Below are positions 31,324 through 43,392 of a stretch of DNA of 64,000 nt, piece after piece. The notes beneath the pieces were generated by a model that was not told the origin of the DNA, did no database searches, and saw only the letters and a program-made list of their open reading frames with translations. This DNA comes from Dipteronia dyeriana (taxonomy: Eukaryota; Streptophyta; Magnoliopsida; Sapindales; Sapindaceae), in assembly GCA_032871835.1 (NCBI GenBank), contig CM065300.1, positions 1,560,001 through 1,624,000 on the forward strand. Reading direction: 5' to 3'. Within the stretch, counting starts at the first letter, position 1. Each line of letters opens with the position of its first letter. The translations under genes and the position numbers were made by a program.

Positions 31324-32160
31324 GTGAATGCATTGATTCTAAAGAACATGGGACGTGCTCGTACCCTCAGTTTTATGATCACTAAACTAACACAGAAGTG
31401 GAATTTAATTGGACAGTGGCAACTTACAGATCTTGGGGAGGGCTATATTGTTGTTCGGTTCCAGATGAAAGATGATCTGGACTATGTGCTTACCAATGGT
31501 CCATGGGTCATTGCGAATCATTACTTAGTGGTACAGAGATGGAAGCCAAATTTTGTTCATGGGGAAGATTCTATCCAAAGTATGCCTATTTGGGTACGGT
31601 TGACAAAACTTCCAATGGAGTGGATGGATTCAGATTTGTTGTGGAGCATAGGTGGAATGTTGGGAAAGATGTGTAAAGTGGATCCTATCACTGAAAATCA
31701 AGCTAGAGATCGGTTTGCCCGAATTTGTGTTGAAATTGATATCTCCAAACCACTTTTAGGTGCTATTACCATCGTGGATAGATCTATTAGGATGGAATAT
31801 GAATGTTTGGGATCAATTTGTTTCAAATGTGACCGGATTGGTCATAATAAAGATGGTTGCAGAGAGGGTTTGGTGGATCCGATGCCTGATGAGACTGATA
31901 TAGACCGTAATAGTAAGAATAATACTGAAAGAGAGAATTCTACATATGGACCATGGCTCTTGGTATCCTATGGCAAACAGGGGAATCGAAATTACAAGGG
32001 TAGGAATGGAAGGACTGACAGTGGTAATCCTGGTAATGCAGAGAAAAATAGGTTTAGTGGGAAATCCTTAGGTAATGGCCATTCTAATGTTAAAAGGACT
32101 GACAATGAATTTACAGAAGTGAATTTGAGCAAGGCTTTTAATTCGAAAAATGGTCCCTAA
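31324..32160 (+). pseudogene. LINE ORF1 (DUF4283, zinc knuckle)
   Basis: It reads FQMKDDLDYVLTNGPWVI and MPIWVRLTKLPMEWMDSDLL, the DUF4283 RNA-binding region of plant L1 ORF1, then a CX2CX4HX4C knuckle, CFKCDRIGHNKDGC, near residue 177. The N-terminus is probably short: the family normally starts some tens of residues earlier. At the end the frame stops, and ORF1-like tail sequence continues one frame over (32150-32671, SGSRFDVLRED), so a frameshift is present. Confidence 0.85.
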
Positions 32161-32671
32161 GGGCAAGAATCCGGACACATGCAAATCGGATAATGCTGAC
32201 AGAACAAGTGGTTCCAGGTTTGATGTGCTAAGGGAGGATATAGATGTGATGATGGTTGAAGATGATGGGCAGAAGAGTAAGAAGGACAATGGAGGCAACA
32301 AGCTGAGAGGGAAAGCGGTTCTCACTGAAATTACTAATCGAAAAAGCCACAAGGCCAAAAAAGCTATCAGGGTTGTTCATCAGGACAGTAGGAAAAATCT
32401 CAATATTGGAGACAAGCTGGGTACTGATAATAGTCATTTGGGGGAAGACAGAGGGGTTACTTGTTCCAAGGCTAACATCAGTAGTAAGTGTAAATTTCCT
32501 TCTTCATTAGCAGACACTCAAGATATTGAATCTGAAGATTTTGATGGCTCTAATGTTTTACAGCAACTTCATAAAGATGTCACTAACTTTGAAGCACAAA
32601 CTAATGATCAGATACAGGTTAGTACTTGTTTGAATCAGAATAATCCTAGCACTTTGCTATGCGTTGGTTGA
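32150..32671 (+). pseudogene. LINE ORF1 C-terminal tail, shifted frame
   Basis: SGSRFDVLREDIDVMMVED is the semi-conserved motif after the knuckle in plant L1 ORF1; the rest is polar and low in complexity. The Met at its start is internal to the original ORF1. Confidence 0.65.
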
Positions 32672-32757
32672 TAATTTTAATGTGGTTGCCTCTGAGCTTG
32701 AAGAGGCTATGAAAGTTATCTCCTCCGAATAGAGAATTTTTCCTTTTTCTTACCCCA

Positions 32758-33130
32758 ATGATTTGTGTGTGGAACGTGAGTGGTGCCGGGAAGAAGGGGT
32801 TTGTGAAAAACATTGCTGATTTACGTAGGATTTATCTGTTGCAGATTTTGGCGATTTTTGAACCGAGAGTTAGTGGCGCTAAAGCCTTGCGTGTTATTAA
32901 TATATTAGGTTTTTCTAATAGTTTTGTGGTTGATGCTTATGGCTATTCTGGGGGCATTTGGCTACTTTGTAATGAGAATACAGTTAAAGTGTGTGGTTGT
33001 TAGCTCTAGACAGTGTCACAACTTTGATGGATGATAATCGCACACCGTGGGTTCTCACGGTTATCTATCTATGCTAATCCATGTACGACCATCGGAAGGG
33101 CTTTGTGGAATTATCTCGATGCAATCAAGA
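32758..33130 (+). pseudogene. LINE ORF2 endonuclease fragment
   Basis: MICVWNVSGAGKKGFVKNI opens the AP-type endonuclease of plant L1 ORF2. The catalytic Glu is in FEPRVSG and the YSGGIWLL motif follows. A TAG stops it at 33001. Past that stop, NRTPWVLTVIY and ANPCTTIGRALWNYL are the next endonuclease blocks, separated by a 4-bp duplication (ctatctat near 33065) that shifts the frame. The sequence then ends. Confidence 0.85.
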
Positions 33131-34008
33131 ATTGTTTTAGGATCATAATTCCTGATTTGTGTGTATGGTCCACGAAATTTAATTTCTTATTTGTGTACGT
33201 GGTGCATGCAGCTTAATTATCTCAAACATATTTAATTCATGATTAGTAAAAAGGCCATTATTTTATATTTGAATACAGTTTAAGGAAATAACAAATTAAC
33301 TCAATTTTCTTTTTGAAATTCTTGCTATTCCTTACTAGTTAGATAATGTTTAATGTCATCATCTAACTGTGACCTCAAAATTAAGATACTATCAGATCTC
33401 CTTACATGGAAATAAATAAATATAGTAGCTGATCATATTGAGTTAAAAGAGATTGTTATTCCTTACTAGTTAGATAATGTTTAATTACATGGAAATAAAT
33501 AAATATAGTAGCTGATCATACTGAGTTAAAAGAGATAACTAATTAATACTGTAATATCGCTGGCATTATCTAGCAAGGCATTATCTAGCTGCTGACAAGA
33601 TTTATAATATTACTCGGAAATCAATTTTTTTTTTTTTAAGAAATGCAAATATATCGATGTATGAAAATAGTGCTATACCTTACAAGTATGGGAAGTCGAT
33701 CATCATCTAGCTGTGACCACAAAATTACGATAATATCAAATCTCCTTACATAGAAATAAATAAATATAGTAGTTGATCACTGAATTAAAAGAAACAATTT
33801 AACTATTGACTTTCCTAATTGATCAATGATCATACTGATTTAAAATAAATAATTTAATTATTAACTTCCTAATTAATCAAACACACTTGTGATTCTCCTA
33901 TTGAATCAATGTTTATCGTTGAATCCTACTTATAAGTTGAATCTAATGGAAGCAAAGTACAGCCTAATTGTTCAACCATATAGGATTTAGAATAGAGATA
34001 TTGCGTTA

Positions 34009-35301
34009 ATGGAGATGGACAGACTTAGCAATTTACCGGATAATATTATCCATGAAATTTTGTCGCGTTTGCCCACGAAGACTGCAGTGAAAACTTGTGT
34101 TTTGTCGAAAAGATGGAAGCACCAGTGGAGGCAGACGGACAGTCTCAGTTTCAATTGTGGCGATTTTCTTGAAAACAATGCCTCCTACAATTTCATCCAT
34201 CAAGTAATGCACCACCGCGAACACTCAATTAATCTCAATCGGTTCAGTTTCTTCATTATCGATGACTTATACATCTTATTATTTTTTATGCCTTTGATTT
34301 GGTTCACATATTTTTATGCACTTTCACAGAGACTAGAAGAGCTCAAAACCAATATCTTTCCTCCTATGTTTTTTGAGTTTGCATCATTTGCATCATTGAA
34401 AACTCTGGAACTTTGTGGAGTTGAGATATTAGATTATTACCAATTTGATTGTATTTTCTCTAAGATAAAAAACCTGGAGAATTTAGAATTAATTGATTGG
34501 CGGTTGGGAATCTTGGAGACTCCTCTCAACATCAAAAGTCGAAGCCTGGTTAATTTAACTATATCAGAATGGGGTGGAGATATATTAGTGCTTGTGATAT
34601 CGGCTCCAAGACTTAACTTTTTTTACTTCGACTCGGTTTTTGATGTGGAATTGATTAAATTTGAGAATTGTGTGATGCTTGAAAAGGCGAATATTAAAGT
34701 TCCCCCCGAGATTGCTTGGAGAGAAACAAATTATCCGAATCAAGGGTATACCTTGGAAATTATGAGTATGTATAGGTTAGAGTATAATTGGCAACTATCA
34801 GTATCGCTGAATTTTTGTAAGGTAATTACTCTATTTTTGTTCACTTTTTTTTTAACTATCATGTTTTAGGTGTGGGATTTTAAAAATTGTGCTTTCATAT
34901 TATAGTTCAAACCTTTTGAATGGGAAGTTCCATAGAAATATAAATTTATATCTCATTTATGGATTATTTCTTGTCAGGGAAAATTTATATCATGTTGTGC
35001 AGCTGAAAATCCACTACAATTTCGTAAAGACGAACCCATTGAGGTATTGAATCTCAATCATTTAAAATGCATTGAACTAATAATTGGTCTGACACATGAC
35101 CATTTATACATATAAATCAAAAAGAAAATTTCATGTTTTGTCTTGTTCATTTAACCTTCTGTTAATTTGGTGTTACAGGAAGGCAAGGAACAACGCATGT
35201 GGTTTTTAGATGGAGATAATGGTGATAGAAACCTTCCAAGCTATTGGAAGGAATTAAGAGAACATAAGGAAGTTAAGGGAGACTGGAAGATCATAGATTA
35301 A
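34009..35301 (+). CDS. F-box / LRR-type protein, intact
   Basis: Three exons (34009-34821, 34978-35043, 35179-35301) with GT-AG borders and matching phases encode 333 residues. An N-terminal F-box (residues ~4-48: LSNLPDNIIHEILSRLP, VKTCVLSKRWKHQWR) would bind SKP1 in an SCF ubiquitin ligase. It is followed by degenerate plant LRRs (FASLKTLELCGVEIL, IKNLENLELIDWRLG, SRSLVNLTISEWG) of the F-box/LRR/FBD superfamily. The C-terminal exon has PSYWKELREH and GDWKIID in place of a full FBD. Odd: a hydrophobic stretch IDDLYILLFFMPLIWFTYFY (~86-105) replaces the first LRRs, so part of the ancestral gene may be lost. The start is the first of two nearby Mets (MEMDRLSN). Its duplicate at 49432 is dead. 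Substrate unknown. Confidence 0.85.
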
Positions 35302-35309
35302 TATAATTA

Positions 35310-35932
35310 ATTAGGTTGTTGTCTATTTTTTTTTAATTAGACTAGTTTAAGCTATGCTAGTTAGAAGAATGCAATTATTATAGAATCTTTTCACTTAGTT
35401 GTTTGCTTGTTTAAACAACAATTTTTTTTTTCAGCAACTCAATCTAGGATTATTTTTTTTCAGCGACTTGAACTAGGATATTGTCTGAACGTCATTTATT
35501 ATCAAACCATATTAGAGAGTTTGTTTAAAACAATTTATTAATTATGTACAGTTAATTTATTATAATTTGATTTGGTAGAATATTTGTGTTGTTGTAATTA
35601 AATAATTGTACAAAATGGTGAAAATGGCAAAAATGTCATTTTCCCTCTCACTATTAGTTAACTGTGGTAAACTGTTAAATCGACGGTTCACTATTAAAGC
35701 AATCAATCAAGTTTTGGCAGCGTTGCATATTTTCACTGTTAACCCCTTAACCCTGCGATATTTTAGTTGTGTGTGAGTGTGCGGCAATGAATTCTATATA
35801 TCGGTGATATTGCTTTTAATATTTTCAGGGGAATATAAATTAATAATTATATTGGTCTGTATTATTGCTTTTAATATTGCTCTCAAACTATCTGATTGTC
35901 AAGTTTTAAGATGTACAATGTGCATTAGAATA

Positions 35933-35995
<63 letters not shown>

Positions 35996-36130
35996 ACAAA
36001 GCATATTCTTTTCTTATGATAAAATAAGACTCAAAATCTTATCTTCCAAAACGACATTCTTAAAAATACACACATAAATTATGAATAAGAAAATGAAAAT
36101 AACCCTTAACTGTATAACCAAATTCACATA
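35310..36130. other. spacer after F-box gene with long TA microsatellite
   Basis: AT-rich 3' flank, also present in copy B at 50690-51040 and 52740-52960. 35938-35992 is an uninterrupted TA dinucleotide run of about 27 units, which copy B has only as a few TA units. No gene. Confidence 0.75.
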
Positions 36131-36139
36131 TCAAAAACA

Positions 36140-36360
36140 ACCAATATCATCAATGAGAACCGTCATTGTAAAACAATCTCCATTTCTTCTCAATGTATGA
36201 TTTAACAGTTTCCATCCATCTGATGAACTTAATTTTGTCTATGTTCACCATGTATTCATGCAAGAACTCTGCAAGTTTTTCATCTATTTATGATAAAAAT
36301 GGTGATTGGAAGACAATGGAGGGAGTGAAGCAGTGCTGGAGCCATAATTGGAGGAGTGGC
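36140..36360 (-). pseudogene. decayed copy of antisense exon (copy A)
   Basis: The minus strand matches the open exon at 52978-53270 (FLHEYMVN, then RWMETVKSYIEK) but is broken by frameshifts after APALLHSL. It belongs to the segmental duplication. The family is not recognised. Confidence 0.6.
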
Positions 36361-36399
36361 ACTTGGATATATCCTTGAGGCGGCAGGTCATGAGATTTT

Positions 36400-36984
36400 G
36401 GGGGCCCGAAGCGAAATCTAAAAATAAGACACTCGATCCTCCATGTATGTTTACTTTTCTTTTTTGTCTAGTAAATACTTATATATCACCTGTAACACAG
36501 TAACATAGCAAATAAAAAGTAACAGAAGTGAAAAATTTATAATTGCATCAAAGAATATATCACTCAAACATTACTCGTCTCATATTTTACAAAACAAAAC
36601 AAACCGGAATCCAAGACTCCTGTTGAAAATAAAAGATTAAATTTTACTAGAAAAGTTTATTTTAATTATTTCCGGAATCTAAACTCTATTCCTAATCAAA
36701 CTAAAAAAATAAATCTTCCCAAATTGACAAAAAAAACATCAAAATCCCGTCTAAAGCAGAAAACCAGCAAAACGAAGGTCAAAACAATCCTTTCTAGCAA
36801 AACAGGAGTCATAACAAATGTAAGGCTGGTCGATATGATTCCAACAACATATTATGAGCCCAAAATGGACATTGTTTAACCCTCCAACAGCCTTCTGGAA
36901 GTGTCCTACATCAATTTGATAAAGGGATTTGATGTGTTGTTGTCTTTTATAATAATTATAATTGTGTTTTTGGTGAGCCTTTTT
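36400..36984. other. no gene; AT-rich
   Basis: Nothing recognisable; a sequence with GGGGGCCCGAAGCGAAATCTA at its start marks the end of similarity with copy B of the segmental duplication. Confidence 0.4.
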
Positions 36985-37975
36985 TTGATATTATATGAAT
37001 TTTTATAGTGGTTAGTAAAGGAAACTTGAACGAAAACTTAAAATTCGTATATATCATAGTAAAATGTGATTTAATCCAAAAAGAAATTTATAGAACTTGT
37101 TAAAACACTTTATTGAACATATGTATAAATTTTTCAGTAATTAAATATTTTTGACATGATTTGAATTTTTATAGTTGTTAGTAAAGGAAATTTGAATGAA
37201 AACTTAAAATTTATATATTTTTATTTTAAAATGGGATTTAATAAAAAAAAAAGCATAGAACTTCTTAAAATACATTATTATACCTATATATAAATTTTGT
37301 GGCAATTTTTTTTGATATAATATGAATTTTTATAGTGGTGGCGTTAGCAAGATAAATTTAAGCGAAAACCTAAAATTTGAATATTTCATTGTTAAATACG
37401 ATTTAATCCAAAAATAAATTCATAGAACTTCTTAAAATACCTTATTATACCTATGTATAAATTTTGAGACAATTTTTTTTTTTTTGACATAATGTGAATT
37501 TTCATAGTGGGTAGTAAGAGAAATTTGAACGAAAACTTAAAATTAGTATTTCATTGTAAAATGTGATTCATTTCAGAAAAAAAAAATCATAGAACGTCTT
37601 AAAAAACTATGTTATACCTATGTAAAAATTTTGAGGCAATTAAAATGTTTTGATATAATATGAATTTTTATAGTGGCAACGTAAGGGAAATTTGAACGAA
37701 AACTTAAAATTAGTATATCTCATTATAAAATACGATTTCATCCAATTATTTTTTTATAGAACTTCTTACAACACTTTATTATACCTATGTATAAATTTTT
37801 AAACAATTAAAATGTTTTGATATAATATGAATTTTTATAGTGGTTAACTAGATAAATTTGAATGAAAACTTAAAATTAGTATATTTTATTTTAAAATGTA
37901 ATTTAATTCAATTTTTTTTAGAACTTTTTAAAATATTTTATTATACTTTTGTATAAATTTTGAGGCAATAAAAAA
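36985..37975 (+). repeat. six-unit tandem satellite, ~166-bp period
   Basis: Units start at about 36985, 37151, 37312, 37484, 37650 and 37817 (periods 161-172). Each contains TTGATATAATATGAATTTTT, ATAGTGGTTAGTAAAGG, GAACGAAAACTTAAAATT, TAGAACTTCTTAAAA and TTATACCTATGTATAAATTTT. The units are clearly diverged, so the array is old. No coding potential. Confidence 0.9.
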
Positions 37976-38040
37976 AATTGTAGGTAGATTGTTAGTATAA
38001 GTTATTAGGTATCAATAATATCTTGTGTAATAACATTAAA

Positions 38041-38073
<33 letters not shown>

Positions 38074-38445
38074 AATTAAAAACTTGCTACTTAAAAAAGT
38101 TAAAATGTATGAAAGAATAATTGTATGTATTATCAGTAGACATGCTTTTTTTTTATGTTTAAAATATTTATTATCAGTTGTGTTTTTGAATTTTATAAAT
38201 AAAAACTCAACTACTCAGTTACCTGTTTAATTTAGAGTTTTTTTTTCCCATTAACAGTATTTAATTTAGAGTTTTGATGACATTATAAGTTGTTATGGGC
38301 AGAGCAGCCAACTAATTTTTGTGACAAGAATTAATCACCGTCTCTAGTTTATAAGTTCGTTTAATTTTATATGACAAATATTAATAGTTCTTAATTCATA
38401 ATATCAAATTAATTATGATTTATGAGACATTACAATTAAAACAAT
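37976..38445. other. AT-rich spacer with ATT microsatellite
   Basis: An uninterrupted ATT trinucleotide run of about nine units occupies 38043-38070. Otherwise no gene or repeat is recognised. Confidence 0.8.
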
Positions 38446-39891
38446 GGGTCGAAAAGTTATATAGCACTTTTTAGGAGTAGATTTGTACAATTAGCACTAC
38501 TTTAATAACTCTAATTTAAATAGCACTAAATATGGGATTTGGACAAAAATACCCCCGCTCATCTATTTTTTCTCTTATCAGTCCTTTTCTTTTTTAATTC
38601 AGAAACCACCATTGATGGAGCTCGGAGCTCCATCAATGGATTTGTCTCCGTCCATCGATGAGTTGACGGATAAAACCATCGGAAAAACGTTCGTCCAATG
38701 CCAATTGTTGTAACTGTAGTGTTTGTTTTCAGTTTCGAGCTGTGTGGAGAGAGAAACGAAAACCAAACCCGAACCGTCGTCGATCATTCATCGTCAGACC
38801 TATGACGATCCATTGCGAATCTGGTGAAACCAATGGCACCAACAAACTCGGCGTCGTCCGATCTTTCAGATCCGACTATCTCCTGAGTCGATGGGCACCG
38901 TCGTCGGCTCGTCACTTTCACCATTGATGAAGGTCGAATAGACCTCCATCGCGATGAAGAAGAAGACGTAAAATGAATTAAGTCTCGAAAAAGCATGAAT
39001 AAGTCTCAAAAACGCATGAATAAATCTTGAAAACGCATGAATAAATCTCGAAAACGTATGAATAAGTCTCGAAATGGAACAAATATGTATTCATAAATTA
39101 AGTATCGAATAAGAGTAATAAGTCTTGGATATTCATAAATTAAGTCTCGAGTAAGTGTAATAAGTCTCGAATAAACGTAATAAGTCTCGAGTATTCATAA
39201 ATAAGTCTCGAAATGGAACAATTAAGTCTCGAAACTAAAAAAAAATCTCAACTTCGGCTACTGTTCATCTTCTTCGATTTGACAAACCCAAATCCAAACC
39301 CACCAACTCAAGATTCAAACAAACAACATTCAAATTCAATAAACTCACCATTCATATGAAATTGACCACAAATTCACAATAAAAACTCAAAATCAATCAA
39401 AACGAAATTAATATCACAAAATCAATAAAATCAAATTTGTATTTTTTTCAGAAATATGGTATTGGACTCCTAACTACGACCAGTTGCTTCTTCAACCTTC
39501 ATTTTCTCCATATATAGGTTTGTTGTCTTGATTTATATTCTTATTTTTATAAGGTTTTGTTATTTTCAAAGTTAATTGAGATTAGGATTTTTTTTTAATG
39601 ATGAGAACAAATATGAAAGGAAGAAATTTGTTCAAATGAGAGGAAGAGAAAAGAGAGATGTGAGAAAGTAAGAGAGAAATGAGAGGAAAAAAGAAAGAAA
39701 TTCGGTGAAATGAAAGAAAGAAAGGGGGAGAAAAATACATGAAATAAAAAAGTAAAAAATCATGATAAAAAAATAAATGAGGGTATTTTGATCTTATCAC
39801 TTATTTTGGTGCCATTAAAACAATGGTTATTAATTTAGTGATAGTTCCAAAAGTATAGATGAATTTGGTGCCATTTAGACCGGTTCCCTCT
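38446..39891. mobile_element. non-autonomous MULE-type element, family 1 copy 1
   Basis: The terminal inverted repeats (~60 bp, left GGGTCGAAAAGTTATATAGC, right ending GGTTCCCTCT) are shared with the copy at 45140. The flanks are taaaacaat (38437-38445) and tcaaacaat (39892-39900), a 9-bp duplication with one mismatch. Inside are a GC-richer segment (38610-38980: TCGTCGTCGATCATTCATCG, opening frames such as SSSSRWRSIRPSSMV) and a tandem array of ~21-bp units TAAGTCTCGAAAACGCATGAA (38970-39240). A 9-bp duplication points to the Mutator superfamily. The GC-rich part could be captured host sequence, but no donor gene is recognised. Confidence 0.8.
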
Positions 39892-39900
39892 TCAAACAAT

Positions 39901-41216
39901 TCATTAACTACACGTGGAGAAAATGCATGATACCCTGTTAAAACACTCCTAATTAATTATTTTACTATTTTCAGATTTTCCAGGCTCATTTTGATATTTT
40001 TGACTAAGTTTAACTAATGTAACTATGTAAGATTGATCGATTAAACCAGGGTTTTCAGTGTAAATACATTGGTAGGTGATATGGTAATTAAACCCTCATA
40101 CATATGTCACGAGGTTATGGGTTCGAGTCCTCACCCTAAAATAACGTAAATTTATGTAAAAAAAAAATTAAATAAATGTATTATTACCTATACACACTTT
40201 TTTTATGTAATTACTCTTGGAATATTTTATTTTAATAAATGCTAGAAGATGTGTTTTTAGATTTCAAAAATATAAAAATCAATTTATCAATTTCAAATTA
40301 AAATATATTACGAAACCATAAATATATGGTTACATAGATGACTGCAAATGAATCTAAATGTATATCAATATGAGAGAAAGTGAAAAAGAAAGCATTCAAA
40401 CAAATAATAAGAAGAGCGAAAATGAATTTTGTATGGAAATCCAAGAATCAATGACCCAAGTTATTTCTATATATCCGATTAAAAATTTAGTGCTCTTAAT
40501 TTAGGCCGAGGACAAAGACAAAAATAAGTCTCTGTCTTCGTCTTTATCCCCCTCTATATACTCATCCTGGTCAATTGCATACGTACACATCAACTTGTCT
40601 CATACTGTTGTTACAACTCTAGCGTGGTCCTACGACACTGCAAAATTATCACTCCACACTTCAGTCTTCACACACAATACATTAACATGATACGTGCACC
40701 TACTTTGCTTGTTGATGGATGCCCATTACTCAAGGGAATACCAAGTCAATAGTTGATGGAAAATCTCTTTATGTATTTTCCAAAGATCGAAAAAGTACAT
40801 AACATAACACTCCACACTTCCCTTGCCATCTTCTTCTTCTTCCATGCATCTTAGTGGAATTTGGGAGAACTTGTTGTGAACTTAATTGGCAAGAATTTTT
40901 TTTTTTTTATCTGAATGAGAGAAAAAAAAAAGAGATAATCGTAAATCGATTTATAAGAAACCTAAAATGGTTGTAAGTATTTATCTTAATTTAAATTTAA
41001 TTTTTCATTGTTTTTTAGTATGATCTTTTATGCACTCGAAGAAAGGACATGTAGCACGAAAATTTGATGTGGCAGACCGGTAGCCATATGTCCCTGATTT
41101 TGTGAAATCCTCGCATCTTTGATGCATGAGACCAAAAATTAATAAAAATTAATATCAAGTTATTTGGTTAATTTCCGATTTGTAAATTGTAATGCTATAA
41201 TTACTAATTACAAATA
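39901..41216. other. intergenic, no gene; holds one SINE
   Basis: AT-rich. The SINE is listed separately. 40800-41030 is similar to 47800-47950 (CTTCCCTTGCCATCTT, CCATGCA.CTTA.TGGAA, TTTTTCATTGTTTTTTA), another dispersed duplicate. No other feature. Confidence 0.5.
40068..40165 (+). mobile_element. tRNA-derived SINE
   Basis: It has a pol III-like box A region (TTGGTAGGTGATATGGTAA) and box B (GGTTCGAGTCC, consensus GGTTCGANNCC) about 45 bp apart, followed by an A-rich tail. The similar sequence on the minus strand at 55540-55612 supports a family. Confidence 0.65.
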
Positions 41217-41224
41217 GTATAGAG

Positions 41225-43384
41225 TAGACCTGGAAAATGACCGTGTTATTATGAATTCGTATCGTTTCATGTTTAGATCATATTAAAATTATTCAATCCG
41301 AACACAACCCGTTAGTTTAATAGGTTGAAATATACAAATCTGAAACCATTTGTTACATTAATGGGTAACTCGACCTTGTAAATTGTAAACAGGGGCGGAT
41401 CCACCTTAAGGTTATGTGGAGCCCATGCCACTTCAATTTTTTTTTTTATATAAAAAAAATGATTTTGTTTATATATATTATAACATTTAACTTAGCATAT
41501 TAACTTATAGCACAATAGGTATTTTTTTTTTGGCTCTATTGATGGTTAAGGGTTCTACTCCCCTCAACTGTATTTTTCAAACAAGTTAAATATCTTTTTT
41601 CAACAAAAAAATAAACTTATTATAAAATTAGAATGTAATTTATTATTTTAAGAAAAAATATTATAATTTTTAATTGGTTATATTGTTTTTCTTGTTATTT
41701 TTTATAATATTCTGTTTCTTGTTTTTTTAATATAAGATTATTTAGTTCTTTTTAAACAAATGTTCTATTTGTTTTATTTTATCTAAACTTTGTTATACCT
41801 TTAATTTTTGAACTTTTATTATTTATAATAGTTAGTTTTATTTTATTTTATATTAAATTATATATTATTATTTTGTACTTTTATTATTTATACTAGTTTA
41901 GTGTGACATACCTAACGTATTCAATCAATAAACCCTAAAAAATTAAAATAAAACATGTTTAGCAAAATTTATTAATCAATTATTTTTGTATAAATTTAAA
42001 GTGAATTCATTATAAGTACAAGAAAAATCTTATTATAAAATTAGAATGTAATTATTATTTTAAGAATAAATATTGTAATTTTTAATTGCTTACGTTGTTT
42101 TTCTTGTTATTTTTTATAAAATTCTGTTTATTATTATTTTTTTAATGTAAGATTATTTAGTTCATTTTAAATAAATGTTCTATTTTTTTTATTTTATCTA
42201 AACTTTGTTATACCTTCAATTTTTCTTTATATATATATATATAATCATTTTTGTTAAAAAAAACTCATTTTACTATTACCTTAAGTTTTTAGTATTTTTT
42301 TATATAATTGTTATTTTATTCAAGTGTCTTACCTGATTAAAATTCCTGGGTCCGCCACTGATTATAAAATATTATATTCAAGATTCATTAAAAAGTTGAA
42401 AATAAATAGTACTGAAGCATGATCTAACTCATGCAATCAAGTTCACCATATGCACATAAAGTTAAAAAAAAAAATCCACCATAGGCACACACTATCTATC
42501 AAAAACGTCTATTTTTTTTAAAAGTCCAAAATAAAAAACTTGAAAATGTACTCTTCCTCCTGAATCTTCAATATGTTGAGATTGAGAATTTTAATCCTCA
42601 TTTAAATCTAAAATGTTAAATTACTTGTATTAGATGTTAAGAAAAGAAGAATTAACATACATTAATATATCCAATACCTTTGTGAATAAATTCATACTTT
42701 TCAAATTTCAATTAAACATAACAGATTCGGTCTACTGGGTTGAATTTATAGCGGTCTCAATATTCAAATTGAAGACATCTTTAATGAGTTCATCCATGTT
42801 AACAAGATCTTCCTCTATATAAGAATTATATATAAATAAATAAATAAATATAACAATTTATTTTATAAGAAATGGATTATTAATTAATACATCCAGAGTT
42901 GTACTCCAATTTTCCTGATTTCAAGAAAGTTGAAGGCCACTATTTTTTAGAGTTTTAGGGTTAGAGTTATAATATTGTATAATATTTTTTAGAGATTTTA
43001 ATTTAAAAGTTGACAAAATTTAGGAAGTTTTCATCTTTAAAAAAAAAAGAAGAAAAAAATAGATTTGTTTTAAAAAATAATTAGTAAAATAGTTTCTACT
43101 TTCTAACCACAATTATAGAGATGTTTTATTCTATAAATTCCATAACTGGACTATAAAAAGATTGTTTTAATAAGTTTCATAAAGTTATTAAAAAAATATT
43201 TATATTAATGGGTTATCGAATTATCGGTTTTTTTTAAGGGTAAACCCAAAACCGACCCATTATATTTCGTGTTTTAATTGGCTAACCCGTTAATAACCCA
43301 ATCCGATAAACTAGACTTACCAACCGTTATTTTAGAATGGATTTGGATCGTGTTAATGGGTCGCGTAAAATTTTATCAGGTCTA
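41225..43384. mobile_element. hAT-type element (outer), 2160 bp
   Basis: The ends TAGACCTGGAAAA and, inverted, TTTTATCAGGTCTA are flanked by a perfect 8-bp duplication, gtatagag (41217-41224 and 43385-43392). The subterminal parts are rich in AACCCGTTA and GACCCATTA motifs in opposite orientation. No transposase is encoded. A second hAT-type element is nested inside; without it and one copy of its duplication the outer element is about 1.18 kb. Confidence 0.88.
41390..42360. mobile_element. hAT-type element (nested), 971 bp
   Basis: Left end CAGGGGCGGATCCA and right end TGGGTCCGCCACTG form a 14-bp imperfect inverted repeat (12 of 14). The flanks attgtaaa (41382-41389) and attataaa (42361-42368) are an 8-bp duplication with one mismatch. 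Inside, ~41606-41815 is repeated at ~42029-42220 (TTATTATAAAATTAGAATGT, TTTTTCTTGTTATTTTTTAT, ATCTAAACTTTGTTATACCT), an internal direct duplication. Non-coding. Confidence 0.85.
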
Positions 43385-43392
43385 GTATAGAG

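Larger units (their letters stand above)
31324..33130 (+). mobile_element. LINE (plant L1-type), 5' part only
   Basis: A non-LTR retrotransposon retaining ORF1 and the first part of ORF2, then ending. ORF1: DUF4283 domain plus CCHC knuckle, followed by a frame-shifted tail. ORF2: the start of the apurinic endonuclease. Reverse transcriptase and the 3' end are missing. LINEs usually lose their 5' end, so a 3' loss implies later deletion or rearrangement. The LINE stops where the duplicated F-box segment begins (~33140). Confidence 0.85.
33140..36390 (+). repeat. segmental duplication, copy A (F-box unit)
   Basis: This matches 48620-53215 throughout: the upstream AT-rich region, F-box gene, downstream spacer and an antisense exon. 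Shared landmarks include GTAAAAAG, ATAGTAGCTGATCATACTGAG, TTATCTAGCTGCT, the F-box exons, and GAATTCTATATATCGGTGAT. Copy A lacks the 1.7-kb insert of copy B. Within 33320-33540 a further short tandem duplication repeats TTCCTTACTAGTTAGATAAT and GGAAATAAATAAATATAGTA. Confidence 0.9.

Noticed and set aside
38742..38996. Ser/Arg-rich ORFs in the GC-rich core of the 38446 element
   Set aside because: The frames are not conserved in the second copy at 45140 although the DNA is; probably non-coding.
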